From NCBI GenBank assembly GCA_963761775.1, contig CAVXIF010000011.1:992001-1056000 (forward strand): a stretch of 64,000 bases of DNA, read 5' to 3'. Positions 35,439-46,102 of the stretch are shown here, piece after piece (position 1 is the stretch's first letter; the number at the start of each line of letters is the position of its first letter). Under the pieces are notes generated by a model that ran no database searches, was not told the DNA's origin, and saw nothing but the letters and a program-made list of their open reading frames with translations. Origin of the DNA: Parerythrobacter_A sp963761775. Its GTDB lineage: Bacteria; Pseudomonadota; Alphaproteobacteria; Sphingomonadales; Sphingomonadaceae. The translations under genes were made by a program, and so were the position numbers.

Positions 35439-36230
35439 TTAGTGAAGGTTTTCGGCGTCGGCGATATACAACGACGTCAAAAGAGCAAAAACATAGGCCT
35501 GGATGCCGGCCACCAGGATCTCCAGCGCGCTGATGCCGATCATGAGCAGCAGGCTCGGCAAGCCGATGACCACGCCCCATAGCGGCCCTGCGTTGGTGCC
35601 GTCGATGACAAATGTGGACAGCACCTTCAACAGGATGTGCCCCGCCATCATCGCCACGAACAGGCGCAGTGCCAGGCTGAACGGACGCACCAGAAACGAC
35701 ACCAGCTCGATGAGGAAGATCGGCGGCACCATCGGCAGCGGCGTGCCTTCGGGAATGAACAGGGTGAAGAACTTCAGCCCGTGCTTTGCAAAACCCACGA
35801 TCAGCACGATGGAAAAGCTGAGCACGGCGAGCACGCCGGTTACGCTGAAGTGGCTGGTAAAGGTGAACGGGTGGATGCCGACTAGGCCGACCGGCACCAG
35901 CCCGAGCAGGTTGGCGAACAGGATGAACATGAACAGCGAGAAGATGTAGGGCACATATTTGCGCCCGCCCTTGCCGATATTGGTTTCCAGCATGTCGTCG
36001 ATGAAGCCGGTAACGCTTTCGACCGCCATCTGCCAGCGGCCGGGCACCAGCTCGCGCTTCATCCCGCCGATCATGAACACGAACAGCAGCACTGTCGTGA
36101 TCATCATCCACAGCGAACTGTTGGTAAACGAAATATCGACGCCGGCCTGTTCCCATTCAACCAAAGGCTGAATGGTAAACTGGTACATCGGATCGACCTT
36201 GGCCGGTTCGCCTGCCGCTTCGGCTGCCAC
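35439..36230 (-). CDS. atpB: F0F1 ATP synthase subunit A
   Basis: Subunit a forms the proton half-channels. The 263-residue protein has five or six membrane segments; the essential arginine is in VRPFSLALRLFVAMMAGH, and GKGGRKYVPYIFSLFMFILF and the C-terminal ISALEILVAGIQAYVFALL are typical. GTG 36230 gives MAAEAAGEPAKVDPMYQF; the internal ATG (MYQFTIQPL) is a less likely start. It lies 42 bp after atpI. Confidence 0.96.
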   Translation of the reverse strand: MAAEAAGEPAKVDPMYQFTIQPLVEWEQAGVDISFTNSSLWMMITTVLLFVFMIGGMKRELVPGRWQMAVESVTGFIDDMLETNIGKGGRKYVPYIFSLFMFILFANLLGLVPVGLVGIHPFTFTSHFSVTGVLAVLSFSIVLIVGFAKHGLKFFTLFIPEGTPLPMVPPIFLIELVSFLVRPFSLALRLFVAMMAGHILLKVLSTFVIDGTNAGPLWGVVIGLPSLLLMIGISALEILVAGIQAYVFALLTSLYIADAENLH

Positions 36231-36272
36231 GTCAGTTACGTCCCTACGCTCTTGCGGCGCGGCACCTGCGGA

Positions 36273-36623
36273 TCAATCCTCATCGGGCAAATCCTTGACC
36301 GAAGGGTCCGCAGACGGCGCGCTTGCCATCCGGAAAATGTTTCTGAAGGCGACGATTATTCCGAAGAACAAGCCGACCAGCAGGCCCACCGGAGCGATAT
36401 CGAAGATGCGGTCCACCGCAAACCCGATAATCAGTCCGCCGAGAATCCCGCCGATCAGGTCCGTCAGAACCCGGTTCCCTTTGCGCGTGTTCGCATCGGT
36501 GCCGGATACCTGCGGCCGGTTGCGCGCCTCTTCTCGCTCGCGCGCGGCAGCGAGCCGTGCTTCGAGCGCATCGATGCGCGCATCCTCGGCGATGGGTTCC
36601 CGTGCGGGTGTCTCGTCGCTCAC
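36273..36623 (-). CDS. atpI: ATP synthase accessory protein AtpI/AtpZ
   Basis: This small membrane protein, encoded first in many F0 operons, aids c-ring assembly or ion supply. The 116-residue product has a charged helix (about 10-38) and two membrane segments, LIGGILGGLIIGFAVDRIF and VGLLVGLFFGIIVAFRNIF. The start is GTG 36623 (MSDETPAREPIAED). Confidence 0.85.
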   Translation of the reverse strand: MSDETPAREPIAEDARIDALEARLAAAREREEARNRPQVSGTDANTRKGNRVLTDLIGGILGGLIIGFAVDRIFDIAPVGLLVGLFFGIIVAFRNIFRMASAPSADPSVKDLPDED

Positions 36624-36752
36624 GCCAGCCTCCTGTCAGGGAAATCGGCACGGGCAAAAGGCACCCGCCGAGGGCGCGTGCTCCTTAGGCGGGGGCGGCG
36701 GGCGAAGTCAACCGCAGCGCACGGCTTCGCCGCACATTGTGGACACCCGCCT

Positions 36753-37148
36753 TCAGGGGCAGCGTGCGTCCCGGTCGGGCGCGGCGGCGGTGCGGGTTTT
36801 CCACGAACCATCGGGTGCCTGGTAGCGTTCGCCCGCTTGCGTACGCGCAATCGCCTGGCATCCGGCGGTGAAGGCATATTCCTCCAGCGTGGACCGCGTC
36901 GCCTGCGCACGTTCGGCATAGACCGCGCGGCGCTTGATATTGATATCGTTGACCAGCCGCCGCAGCGTGGCGGTTTCGGCACCGACGATATCGAGATAGC
37001 CGTCCATCTTTTCGCCGATCTGGCCGGACGCGCGCGCCGAGGCATAGGCCGGATCGCGCTGCGCCTGCGCGGTGGTGGCGAAGCTGCCTAGCGCCAATGC
37101 GGCGGCAGCGGCCATGAACACCGGCTTTGCAATCGTTGCATTCTTCAT
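36753..37148 (-). CDS. ydbL: YdbL family DUF1318 periplasmic protein
   Basis: The 131-residue protein has a signal peptide (cleavage near TTAQAQRD) and the DUF1318 core RASGQIGEKMDGYLDIVG, NDINIKRRAVYAERA and ARTQAGERY. In E. coli ydbL is encoded with ydbH and ynbE, and here the order ydbH-ynbE-ydbL is the same. Its proposed role is to modulate the YdbH-YnbE envelope bridge. It lies 30 bp after ynbE. Confidence 0.86.
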   Translation of the reverse strand: MKNATIAKPVFMAAAAALALGSFATTAQAQRDPAYASARASGQIGEKMDGYLDIVGAETATLRRLVNDINIKRRAVYAERAQATRSTLEEYAFTAGCQAIARTQAGERYQAPDGSWKTRTAAAPDRDARCP

Positions 37149-37178
37149 CTGAAGCCTCCTGCTTCGCGCCGTGCACCG

Positions 37179-37397
37179 TCAAAAGATGTCGGCATTGTCC
37201 TCTATCGTGTCGCCCGCATCGGCTGCGAGGCGGTAAATCACTTCCTGGCGGATATTGATGTTAAGCTCGATGACGATGGGTTCGCTGGGCGCGGTGACGT
37301 TGATACACCCCGCCAGCATTCCCAGAGACACGCCGATTGCGGCAAAGTGTCCCGCCGCATGGCCAAACTCGATTTCCGCGACTTTCGATAACATCAT
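37179..37397 (-). CDS. ynbE: YnbE family outer-membrane lipoprotein
   Basis: The 72-residue lipoprotein has lipobox GMLAGC and the family core INVTAPSEPIVIELNINIRQ with the acidic end DTIEDNADIF. In E. coli YnbE forms stacked beta strands that link the AsmA-like YdbH to the outer membrane for phospholipid transport. The start overlaps the ydbH stop (ATGA). A start a few codons downstream would give a shorter signal peptide. Confidence 0.87.
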   Translation of the reverse strand: MMLSKVAEIEFGHAAGHFAAIGVSLGMLAGCINVTAPSEPIVIELNINIRQEVIYRLAADAGDTIEDNADIF

Positions 37398-40300
37398 GGC
37401 ATTTGCTCGCTTTCTCGGCGCTGAATGGGATCTTTGGGCGTTTGCGGCGTGTGGTCTGGCGTTTTGGCAGGCGGCGGGTCCGGATCGGTCTCGGCTGTCC
37501 TGTCGATTTCCTCCTGCGTCGTGGCTTCGCGCAGCCTGACGCCGTCATCTGTCAGCAGGCCCAGCTCGCGCGGGTCACGCACGGTCGCCGGATCGTACAT
37601 GGACTGGAGCGTGCCGATCAGCTTGTAGAACGGCGCGTTGATATTGATGTTGAACTGGATGGGCAGGTCCTCGAACTGGCGCGTGATGATGTTGCGCGAC
37701 GCGCCCTCGCCCTGCTTCACCCCGTCCAGCGTTATCTGCGACAGGATATCGCCGGTAAGCGGACCGTCGATCACCACGTCCATTGTCGTGAAATCGAGGC
37801 TGCGCAGCATGGAGAAGGCGTAATTCGCCATCGCACCCATGTCCTCGTAGCTCAGCTCGCCGACATAGGAGAGGTTGCCGCCCGGCGGGCGCGAGCGCAG
37901 CGTCCCGCCATCGACGCGGCCATTGCCCTGCGCATCGAACACCAGCGGCAACGCCCCGTCGAATATGCCGCTTGCCGAAATGTTGGGTATATCCAGCGTC
38001 TGCACGAAGGTCGCTGCGTCCAGCCCCTCCACCTCCAGCACGTAACGCCGGGTCTCCTTGGCGGAAAGATTGAGTTCGGTCGGGCGCAGATACAGCGTGC
38101 CGCCCATGAACGGCCATTCTCCGCCACTGACACCGAGGAACTGGCCGCCGCGCAGCGAGAACGCGATCTGGCCATTCGTCACTTCGATACCCGGATTGAC
38201 CGAGGCAACGGCGATACGCTGGTCGGGCGCGGTGGTCAGCGAGAGGAGGTCGGTGAAACGCACAGTGCCCGACGCGCCCTTCACCGGACCGAACACCGCA
38301 GCGAGGTCGAGGTTTTCGGACGAAAACTGCCCGCCGCTGGTAAGTGTTTCGGGCGTCCAGTCGATCCGGCCCTGCCCCGTTACCGTGCCGCGCACATTGG
38401 CGACGACACCCAGCAACAGCTTTGTCAGGTCGTCGGGCTGGAACGCCGGAGTAAAGGTGAGCGCCGGCACCGTGAAGCGTGCGCCGCCCGCGCCCCGCCC
38501 CAGATCGTGCATTATCGTCAGGTCGGCGATGCGGTCGCCTGCCTCGGGGTGACGCAGCACGGCCTCGGCGTCGATCACATTGTCGCGCAAGGTCAGCGTA
38601 CCGTCGCGGATGGCCAGTGGATAGAACCGGTCGTCTGTTTGCCGGTCCTCGACTTGCCCCTGCGCATTGGCGAGTTCGAGCACGCCATCGGCATAGCGCC
38701 AGTCACCGCTGGCTTTCACCAGATCGAGCGGCACGGCGGCGAGTTGCACGCCGGTATCGCTGAATGTCCCGTCGATACTGCCGGAGGGGTCGAACCGCGC
38801 GGTCAGGTTGGAGAGGGTAAAGCGGCTGGCCGAGGCCACCGGCCCGAGCGACACATCGACATCGCGCGCCGTGGCGGTGCCGGGATAGGCAAAGCCGACC
38901 GGACCGCTGGCGATGCGTATAGGGGTGCCTGCCAGCGTTCCGGACAGGTCCAGCGCGGGGACGCCCGCCGCAACGGCCAGCCCCTGCGGTCCGGTTGAAA
39001 CGATGGCCCGGCCGCGCACCGGGCACAGGCGCAGGGCGCGCTGGCTCATTTCCAGATTGGCGAAAGTAAAACGGTCGAAGCCGACCGTGGTGCAGCGTTC
39101 CCACAATGCCAGCCGACCACCTGCATCCAGTCGCCCCGATATCGGCAGTATCAGGTCGCGCACGCTTCCGCCCGGCACTCTGCCGCCTGCCGTCACTTGC
39201 CCGTCGAAGCGCAGCGATCCGTCGGCGCGCTGTTCGACATTCAGCGTCGGTATCGCCAGCCGGTCCGCGCCGACCCGATAGGGGTCCATGCGCAACCGGA
39301 ACTGCGCCTGCCCGCCCGTGCCACGTTCCATCCTTCCGACGATGCGCGGCAGCCCATCACCCGCCGAGCGGACATTTCCGGACAGTTGCGGCAGGCCCCG
39401 CGCGCCTTGGGCATAGCGAAGCTGCGACGCGGACAGCACGACAGCGTCGCCTGCATTGCGGACGGTTGCCTGCGGGACGATAACGCTGGTGCCCTGCGGA
39501 TTGCGACGCGCCGTGAAGCGCGCGGCGATGGCGGTATCGCTTAGTTGCTGCGCCGAGGCCCGGCCAAACCGGTCGAGCAGCGGTGCCAGCATCGTGCTCT
39601 CGGCAGACGCGCGCGCGGTCTCGATGCCGGGTGCGAGAAGCGTCGCGATATCCGCACCGTTCTGCCTGCATCTCCCCGTCGGCTTCCCAGCGGGAATAGC
39701 CCTCCCGCAACCGGATTCGCGCGTCGAGCGCCCCGGACGACAGCCGCGATCCGGCAAGCGTTGCGCCGCCTGTCGCAAGGTCGAGAACGGCGTCGATATC
39801 GCCCGCGCGCCACTTCGCCTCCACCGGTCCGCGAATGGCGCGCAGGGTGCTGCCCGCCGCAGCTAGGCTCGCGATGTCGGTCTGCGTGGCGATGGACACG
39901 TCGCTGAACTTCAGATCCGTCGATGCGGTGGTCTGGAACGCCGCCGTCCGCACGGCGACCTCGCTCTCGCTGCATCGGGCGTTTCCGAGCCGGACCGGGC
40001 CTTCAAAGTCCAGCCCGTCGCTCCGCGTCTGCAAGGTGCCGAACGCCGTGACCTTGCTCAGGCGGCAATCCGCAATGGCAAGGGCCGGAGCCGTCGCGGC
40101 CGCCGTGGCGGTGAACCCGCTCGCCAAGTCGCCCTCCCCGTCCAGCTTCACGCCGACCGGACCGTAAGGCGTTTCGATCAGCGCGCTCCCGTCGCGCAGG
40201 GCGAGGTCGATCGCCGGCAGCCCGGCTTCGGTATCGTCGCCGCCAAACAGCAGTGGATCGAGACTGCCGAAGCTGATGCCGTCCTCATTCACCGTGCCGA

Positions 40301-40673
40301 ACAGCCTCGCTTTGTCGACCGTGACCCGCCCCACGGTCGGCCCCGACAGCATCGTGCGCCAGTTCCAGCCCAGGGCCACCCGCATCCGCGCGATGGTCAG
40401 ATCGGGGCGCGCCGGGTCGCCGATGACGATATCGGTCAGCACCTGCTCGCCCGGTCCGATCCGCTCGACATCGTAAGTTGCGGGCAAATCCAGCGCGGCG
40501 AGCTGTTCGTCTATGACCCCGCCCGCCAGCCGGTCGCGCGCGAGCCATGCGCCCAGAACCGCCAGCCCGATCAGCAGCGCCAGTGCGAACAGGAACCGCA
40601 CCGACCGCTTTCGCCACACCGGGCGGGGCGGCGTCTCGCCCAGCTCCGTTTCTGTCGTTTCGTGCGCCGCCAT
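37394..40673 (-). CDS. ydbH: YdbH family AsmA-like intermembrane lipid-transport protein, one frameshift as sequenced
   Basis: YdbH belongs to the AsmA-like bridge proteins (with TamB and YhdP) that carry phospholipids across the periplasm. The N terminus has a single anchor, FLFALALLIGLAVLGAWLA (about 29-47). The rest is beta-rich repeats ending in the DUF748/dicarboxylate-like block DILSQITLDGVKQGEGASRN and FNININAPFYKLIGTLQSMY. Near 39663 one extra base moves the frame from SRWEADGEMQAE to GADIATLLAPGIETARA. Repaired length is about 1092 residues. It is followed by ynbE and ydbL. Confidence 0.85.
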
Positions 40674-40721
40674 CGCCGCGCTACTTGCGCGGACTGACGG
40701 GGCAAAGGCAATGCAGGCACG

Positions 40722-41429
40722 ATGAACGACCGCGCTCCTGCCAAGGCGAAGGCCTTATCCCACGACGGAAAGGGCCACCGCGAGCGCCTGCGCAAACGCC
40801 TGCTGACCGGCGGGGCGGAGGCGCTGGCCGATTACGAAGTGCTGGAATACCTGCTGTTCGCCGCCATCAAGCAGGGCAACACCAAGCCGGTCGCCAAGGC
40901 GCTGCTGGCGCGGTTCGGCGGGCTGGAAGCGGTGCTGAATGCCGACCCCGCCGCGCTGTGCCAGGTAAAGGGCGTGGGCGAGACCAGCGCCGCCGCGCTC
41001 GCCGCCGTGGCGCTGGCAGCCCGGCGCATGGCGCGCGAGCAGGTGGAGAAGAAACCGGTGCTCGGCAGCTGGCAGGCGCTGCTCGATTACCTGCGCCTCG
41101 ATATGGCGCATTTGACGGTGGAACGGGTGCGGGTACTGTATCTCAATGCGCAGAACCGCCTGATACAGGATCACCATGTCGGCGACGGGTCGGTGGACGA
41201 AGCCGCCATTCATCCGCGCGAGGTTATCCGGCGCGGGCTGGATATCGGCGCCACCGCGCTCATCCTCGTCCACAACCACCCCAGCGGCAATCCCGAACCC
41301 AGCCGCGCCGATATCCAGATAACAAACCGCATCGCCGAAGCCGGACGCCTGCTCGGCATTACCGTCCACGACCACGTCATCATCGGTCGCGACGGGCATG
41401 TTTCCCTGCGCGCCAAGGGACTGGTCTGA
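40722..41429 (+). CDS. radC: RadC family JAMM-domain protein
   Basis: The 235-residue protein has a helix-hairpin-helix part (ALCQVKGVGETSAAALAA) and a JAB1/MPN metalloprotease-like domain with the zinc motif LVHNHPSGNPEPSRADIQIT. RadC was named for DNA repair, but its true role is unsettled. ATG 40722 is 48 bp from the divergent ydbH start. Confidence 0.94.
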   Translation: MNDRAPAKAKALSHDGKGHRERLRKRLLTGGAEALADYEVLEYLLFAAIKQGNTKPVAKALLARFGGLEAVLNADPAALCQVKGVGETSAAALAAVALAARRMAREQVEKKPVLGSWQALLDYLRLDMAHLTVERVRVLYLNAQNRLIQDHHVGDGSVDEAAIHPREVIRRGLDIGATALILVHNHPSGNPEPSRADIQITNRIAEAGRLLGITVHDHVIIGRDGHVSLRAKGLV

Positions 41430-41436
41430 CACCCGC

Positions 41437-44229
41437 CTATTGCGTCGGTGCAACTCCGAACAGCGCGTAATAATCCTTTAGTTCCGGCTTTTGCCGCAGC
41501 GCACTCTCGATGTCGGCGCGCCCGTCACGGTCACCCTGCCTGAGCCGGATGATACCGCGCAGATAGCGCGAATCGGCCAGTGATGGATCGAGTTTCAGCG
41601 CCGCATCGAGATCGGACAACGCAGCCGCATCGTCACCCAGCCGATGATGCACCAGCGCCCGGCTGTCGAGCACCCCGGCGGGATATTGCGAACGTTCGAC
41701 AGCGCGCGTGCATTGCGCCACCGCATCATCGAGCGCAGCCTTGTTCATGCCGCGAAACCAGCAATCTCCGCCCAGCAGGGTGGCATTGTCCGGATAGGCG
41801 TCGAGTTCGGCCTGCAACAGTTGCAGCCCACCCGGAACGTCACCAGTCAGCCCCATCACCAGCGCCTTGGTGTTGATGTAGTCGTCGCGCTCGTCCTCTT
41901 CGACGGGCAGCATGTCCAGCAAGGCAAGCGCCTCTTCCGCGCGGCCCGCCCGCACCAGGATTTGCGAAAGGTAGTAGGCCGTGCTGTTGTAGGGATCCAG
42001 ATCGTAGGACGCCTGCAAATCGTCGATGGCACGGTCCAGACGGCCAAGCGAAAGATGGCTTTCCGCGCGATTGTAATAGTGGTTGGATGTCGGCCGTTCC
42101 GCAATCAGCGTATCGTAATCGGCCGCCGCGCGGGCGTAATCATACATGGTGTAATGAAACGCGGCACGTGTTTCCAAGGGCAGGAAATCGTCGTCGTCCG
42201 CTTCGGCCACGGCCTTGTCGTATATGACGCGCGCCGGTGCCGTGAGGCGCGCCAGCGTCTTTGCGTCGCGCTGCCAGCGCCAGACGGCATCGGCCGGCGC
42301 AATCAGGTCCATCCCCGATTTGGCAATCCGCGTCGCATTGCGGCGGGCTTCGGCGATGTCGGCCGGGGCTATCTCCCCCAGCCGGTTCGTCACCGTCTCC
42401 AGAATATTGACCGTATCGCCCGAAATCCCTGCCGCGCGGAAATAGCGCGTGGTGCCGAACCCGTCATCGAGAGCAGGTGTACCGGTAAACGTATATCCCT
42501 TTCCGCTATCGGGCAGCCTGATCGTCGAATCGATCCGGTTGCGCGCGCTTGTCCCGGTGGTTACCGGGATGTCGCGCCAGATAGCGCGCGCCCGGTTCGG
42601 TGAGAAATCCGCTCCCTCCGTCTGCAAGTCGAAATCGGCTTTCGTCCGACCGTCGGAATAGTCGAACAGCGAACTTGCCACACCGCTGATAACGATGGTG
42701 CCGGTGGCCGTTTCCCCGTCATAGGCGATGTCGATATCGCCGACCTGCGCCCCGTCCAGATCGCCGGTGCCGAAACTGCGCGCGATCTGCTTGCGCACTT
42801 CCGGATCGTTTTCATCCACCAAACGCTCAACCGCGGCGCTGGCCGGTCCGCCAAGCTTGATGGTCAGGTCGAACAGCATCGGCAGATCGACGCCCGCCGA
42901 ATGATCGGCGACAAGCGTCATCACCATGTCATCATGGGAAGGATCGCGGCTGGAAAGCGGCGTCAATTCGCCACCGGCCAGCGTCAGCGGCAAGGCATGG
43001 TGGAACGGCGGGACCGCGTCGATATTGTTGAGGCGCGTTGCCGTGCTGGTCCCGTCCAGCCAGTATTCGCGCCCGTCGATGGTCGCGCGCACGATCATGT
43101 GGTCGAAGTTCGCCGGAATCGGCAGCAATTCGGGCAAGGCATCGCCCGTCCGCGTGCTGACCAGCACCACCTCCGCATCGATATCCATGCGTTTCAGCAA
43201 TGCCAGCAGCAGAACCGACTTGGCCTTGCAATCGCCATATCGCTTGGCCCAGGTATCGCCCGCCTGCTGCGGCAGGTAATTGCCGCCGTCCAGCCCGTTC
43301 AGCAGATAGCTGACCTGATCCTGCACCAGCCGTGTCGCCAGTGCGGCGCGTTCCAGCGGCACGTCCGTCTTCGCCATGATGGCCTGCGCCTGGCGGTCGA
43401 CGGGATCGCCTGCCTCCACCTTTGCGGCGTCGAGAAAATGCGGCGCCATCACGCGCGACAGATCCTGATAGCTGTCGAAATTGCCGATGCGCAGGATGGG
43501 GGGCATGCGAAACCGCACCGGCGCGTCGTCGGGCATGTCTTCGCGCTTTTCCAGCGGCAGCGACACGGTCAGCGTTCTGTACCCGTCGCGCACCGTCGGC
43601 GCGTCCAGTTCCACGAACGGCCCCGCGCGATAATCCACGCCCAGCGCTTCCGGCCAGCTTGCCACGACGCGGCCCACGCCGACCCGCCACGGGCTGGACG
43701 GCAGGAATTGCGCCGCCTGCATCCGGTCGCCCAGCGCCTGATCGGCGATGGTGGTGCTGTGGGCGACGCGCAGCACGTCGCCTTCGCGCAAATCGGGAAT
43801 CGCCAGCGTCGCGGTCAGCCTGCCGTCGAGCAGGCGCTGTTCGAGGTTTTCCTCACGGCGGATCACGTCGAAGCGGACATCGCCCGCCAGCACGTCGATC
43901 GTCTCGCCATCGCGCAGGATTTCGAGGGCATGGATAAACAGGTCGCCCTTGTCCGGCGACCAGCTGTATTTCAGCGTGCCTTCCTGCGTCAGCGCCTCGG
44001 CATTGTCGATGCGGACGACCCGGTTGCCATAGGTATGGACCACGCCGTTCTCCAGCCGGTGCTGCCAGTCATACACCTGCTCCGCCGGACCGTCCGCGAT
44101 GGTTGCCGCGTCGGTTTCCAGCGGCTCGACCCAAGCGGGCGCGGGTTCGTACAGAACCGCTTCCCCGGCGATCGCAGGGGCGGTAGCAACCGCGATCAGG
44201 GAAACGCCAAGCAGCGAAAATCGCAGCAT
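41437..44229 (-). CDS. DUF3857 / transglutaminase-like protein with C-terminal TPR repeats, secreted
   Basis: A large (930-residue) periplasmic or surface protein with signal peptide SLIAVATAPAIAG. It has a DUF3857 domain (about 60-230) and a transglutaminase-like core. The core has a Cys in KRYGDCKAKSVLLLALL, a His in IPANFDHMIVRA and an Asp in EYWLDGTST, which match the papain-like triad. TPR repeats lie at about 690-925 (YNRAESHLSLGRLDRAIDDL, SLADSRYLRGIIRLRQGD). The function of this class is unknown; a role in protein cross-linking or proteolysis is possible. ATG 44229 fits the signal peptide. Confidence 0.88.
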   Translation of the reverse strand: MLRFSLLGVSLIAVATAPAIAGEAVLYEPAPAWVEPLETDAATIADGPAEQVYDWQHRLENGVVHTYGNRVVRIDNAEALTQEGTLKYSWSPDKGDLFIHALEILRDGETIDVLAGDVRFDVIRREENLEQRLLDGRLTATLAIPDLREGDVLRVAHSTTIADQALGDRMQAAQFLPSSPWRVGVGRVVASWPEALGVDYRAGPFVELDAPTVRDGYRTLTVSLPLEKREDMPDDAPVRFRMPPILRIGNFDSYQDLSRVMAPHFLDAAKVEAGDPVDRQAQAIMAKTDVPLERAALATRLVQDQVSYLLNGLDGGNYLPQQAGDTWAKRYGDCKAKSVLLLALLKRMDIDAEVVLVSTRTGDALPELLPIPANFDHMIVRATIDGREYWLDGTSTATRLNNIDAVPPFHHALPLTLAGGELTPLSSRDPSHDDMVMTLVADHSAGVDLPMLFDLTIKLGGPASAAVERLVDENDPEVRKQIARSFGTGDLDGAQVGDIDIAYDGETATGTIVISGVASSLFDYSDGRTKADFDLQTEGADFSPNRARAIWRDIPVTTGTSARNRIDSTIRLPDSGKGYTFTGTPALDDGFGTTRYFRAAGISGDTVNILETVTNRLGEIAPADIAEARRNATRIAKSGMDLIAPADAVWRWQRDAKTLARLTAPARVIYDKAVAEADDDDFLPLETRAAFHYTMYDYARAAADYDTLIAERPTSNHYYNRAESHLSLGRLDRAIDDLQASYDLDPYNSTAYYLSQILVRAGRAEEALALLDMLPVEEDERDDYINTKALVMGLTGDVPGGLQLLQAELDAYPDNATLLGGDCWFRGMNKAALDDAVAQCTRAVERSQYPAGVLDSRALVHHRLGDDAAALSDLDAALKLDPSLADSRYLRGIIRLRQGDRDGRADIESALRQKPELKDYYALFGVAPTQ

Positions 44230-44356
44230 TTTTACACATCCGTTCACAAGCAATCGGGAGCGGAAGGCTTGCCATGCGCACCGCCGGGACGCAATCGCAA
44301 TCGCACTAGGCCAAACGTGCTTTCGACCCTGCGCAGAACCACCGGAGTTTTTTTTC

Positions 44357-45673
44357 ATGATACCCCGCTACGCCCGCCCCGCCATGACCGCCCTGTGGGA
44401 GCCGGAGGCACGCTATCGCATCTGGTTCGAAATCGAAGCGCACGCCACGCAGAAACTGGGCGAGCTGGGCGTGGTGCCGGCCAGCGCCGGCAAGGCGCTG
44501 TGGGACTGGTGGGCGACCGAGCCGGCCATCGACGTGGCCGCCATCGACGCGATCGAGGCGGTGACGAAGCACGATGTGATCGCCTTCCTCACCTGGGTTG
44601 CGAGCAGGTCGGGGAGGAGAGCGCGCTTCATGCATCAGGGCATGACCAGTTCCGATGTGCTGGACACGACGCTCAGCGTGCAGCTGGCGCGGTCGGCCGA
44701 TATCCTGCTGGACGATCTCGACGCGCTGCTGGCCGCGCTGGAACGCCGCGCGCAGGAGCATAAATACACCCCCACCATCGGCCGCAGCCACGGCATCCAT
44801 GCCGAGCCGGTGACGTTCGGCCTCAAGCTGGCGCAGGCCCATGCCGAGTTCGCCCGGTGCCGGACCCGGCTGGTCGCGGCGCGCGCGGAAATCGCGACCT
44901 GCGCGATATCGGGCGCGGTCGGCACCTTCGCCAATATCGACCCGGCAGTGGAAGCCTATGTCGCCGACCAGCTTGGCCTGACGGTCGAACCGATCAGCAC
45001 GCAGGTCATCCCGCGCGACCGGCACGCCATGTTCTTCGCCACGCTGGCCGTGATCGCGGGGTCGATAGAGCGCGTCGCGGTGGAAGTGCGCCACCTGCAA
45101 CGCACCGAGGTTCTGGAAGCGGAGGAGTATTTCAGCCCCGGCCAGAAAGGATCGAGCGCCATGCCGCACAAGCGCAACCCGATCCTGACCGAAAACCTGA
45201 CCGGACAGGCGCGCATGATCCGCGCCTATGCCCTGCCCGCGCTGGAGAACATCGCGCTGTGGCACGAACGCGACATCAGCCATTCCAGCGTGGAGCGTTT
45301 CATCGGGCCGGATGCCTGCATCACGCTCGATTTCGCGCTGGCGCGGCTGACCGGCGTGGTGGACAAGCTGCTGGTCTATCCCGAACGGATGCAGGCGAAC
45401 ATGGACCGGATGGGCGGCCTGATCCATTCGCAGCGCGTCCTGCTGGCGCTGACGCAGGCGGGCGTCAGCCGGGAGGATGCCTATGCCATCGTGCAAAGGA
45501 ACGCGATGAAGGTATGGGCCAGCGACGGCGCGCTGTCGCTGCGCGATCTGCTCAAGGCGGACGAGCAGGTGACCGCTGCGCTTTCGGAGGCCGAGATCGA
45601 CGAGAAGTTCGATCTCGAATACCATTTCAAACAGGTCGACACGATCTTCGCGCGCGTTTTCGGCGCGTCGTAA
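44357..45673 (+). CDS. purB: Adenylosuccinate lyase
   Basis: PurB acts twice in purine synthesis, cleaving SAICAR and adenylosuccinate. The 438-residue protein has the general-acid region TIGRSHGIHAEPVTFGLKL, the superfamily signature loop GQKGSSAMPHKRNPILTENL and ALWHERDISHSSVERF. A GGAG lies 9 bases upstream of ATG 44357, with a run of eight T between. It diverges from the transglutaminase-like gene. Confidence 0.97.
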   Translation: MIPRYARPAMTALWEPEARYRIWFEIEAHATQKLGELGVVPASAGKALWDWWATEPAIDVAAIDAIEAVTKHDVIAFLTWVASRSGRRARFMHQGMTSSDVLDTTLSVQLARSADILLDDLDALLAALERRAQEHKYTPTIGRSHGIHAEPVTFGLKLAQAHAEFARCRTRLVAARAEIATCAISGAVGTFANIDPAVEAYVADQLGLTVEPISTQVIPRDRHAMFFATLAVIAGSIERVAVEVRHLQRTEVLEAEEYFSPGQKGSSAMPHKRNPILTENLTGQARMIRAYALPALENIALWHERDISHSSVERFIGPDACITLDFALARLTGVVDKLLVYPERMQANMDRMGGLIHSQRVLLALTQAGVSREDAYAIVQRNAMKVWASDGALSLRDLLKADEQVTAALSEAEIDEKFDLEYHFKQVDTIFARVFGAS

Positions 45674-45745
45674 CAGGCACGCGCTGGACCGGACGCCGCC
45701 GCGCGCCTATCGTTGGCGGGACTATTGTGAAGGAGCCGTTCGACC

Positions 45746-46102
45746 ATGCAGATTTTCCGCACGCTGATCTGGGTTTTGATCCTGGTAATCCTGCTCGGCT
45801 TCTCCGCCTTCAACTGGAAGCCCGTGGAGGTGCAGATCTGGGACAATCTGGTCCTGGAAACCAAGGTTCCGGCCCTGGTCATCGTATCCTTCCTGCTTGG
45901 CCTGATCCCGATGTGGCTGATCTATCGCGGCACGAAGTGGCGGCTGTCGCGGCGTATCGTGACGCTGGAAAACGCGCTCAAGACCAATACCGTCACCACC
46001 CTGAAGGACGACCCCGATATCACGGTGCAAACGCCCGAAGAGATCATGGCGCCGACGCGCCCGTCCGATCCCGACCGCGACACACCCGTCACCCGCCCAT
46101 GA
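45746..46102 (+). CDS. LapA family (DUF1049) inner-membrane protein
   Basis: The 118-residue protein has two membrane segments, LIWVLILVILLGFSAFNW and VPALVIVSFLLGLIPMWLIY, then a short helix and an acidic Pro-rich tail. The layout matches the LapA/LapB-associated DUF1049 family, where LapA takes part in control of lipopolysaccharide synthesis. It overlaps pyrF by ATGA; this gene order is common in sphingomonads. Confidence 0.85.
   Translation: MQIFRTLIWVLILVILLGFSAFNWKPVEVQIWDNLVLETKVPALVIVSFLLGLIPMWLIYRGTKWRLSRRIVTLENALKTNTVTTLKDDPDITVQTPEEIMAPTRPSDPDRDTPVTRP

Noticed and set aside
35182..36156. A 324-codon frame fusing atpE with upstream sequence
   Set aside because: Only the last 74 codons are AtpE, with its own ribosome binding site and start; the rest is the wrong frame of atpB.
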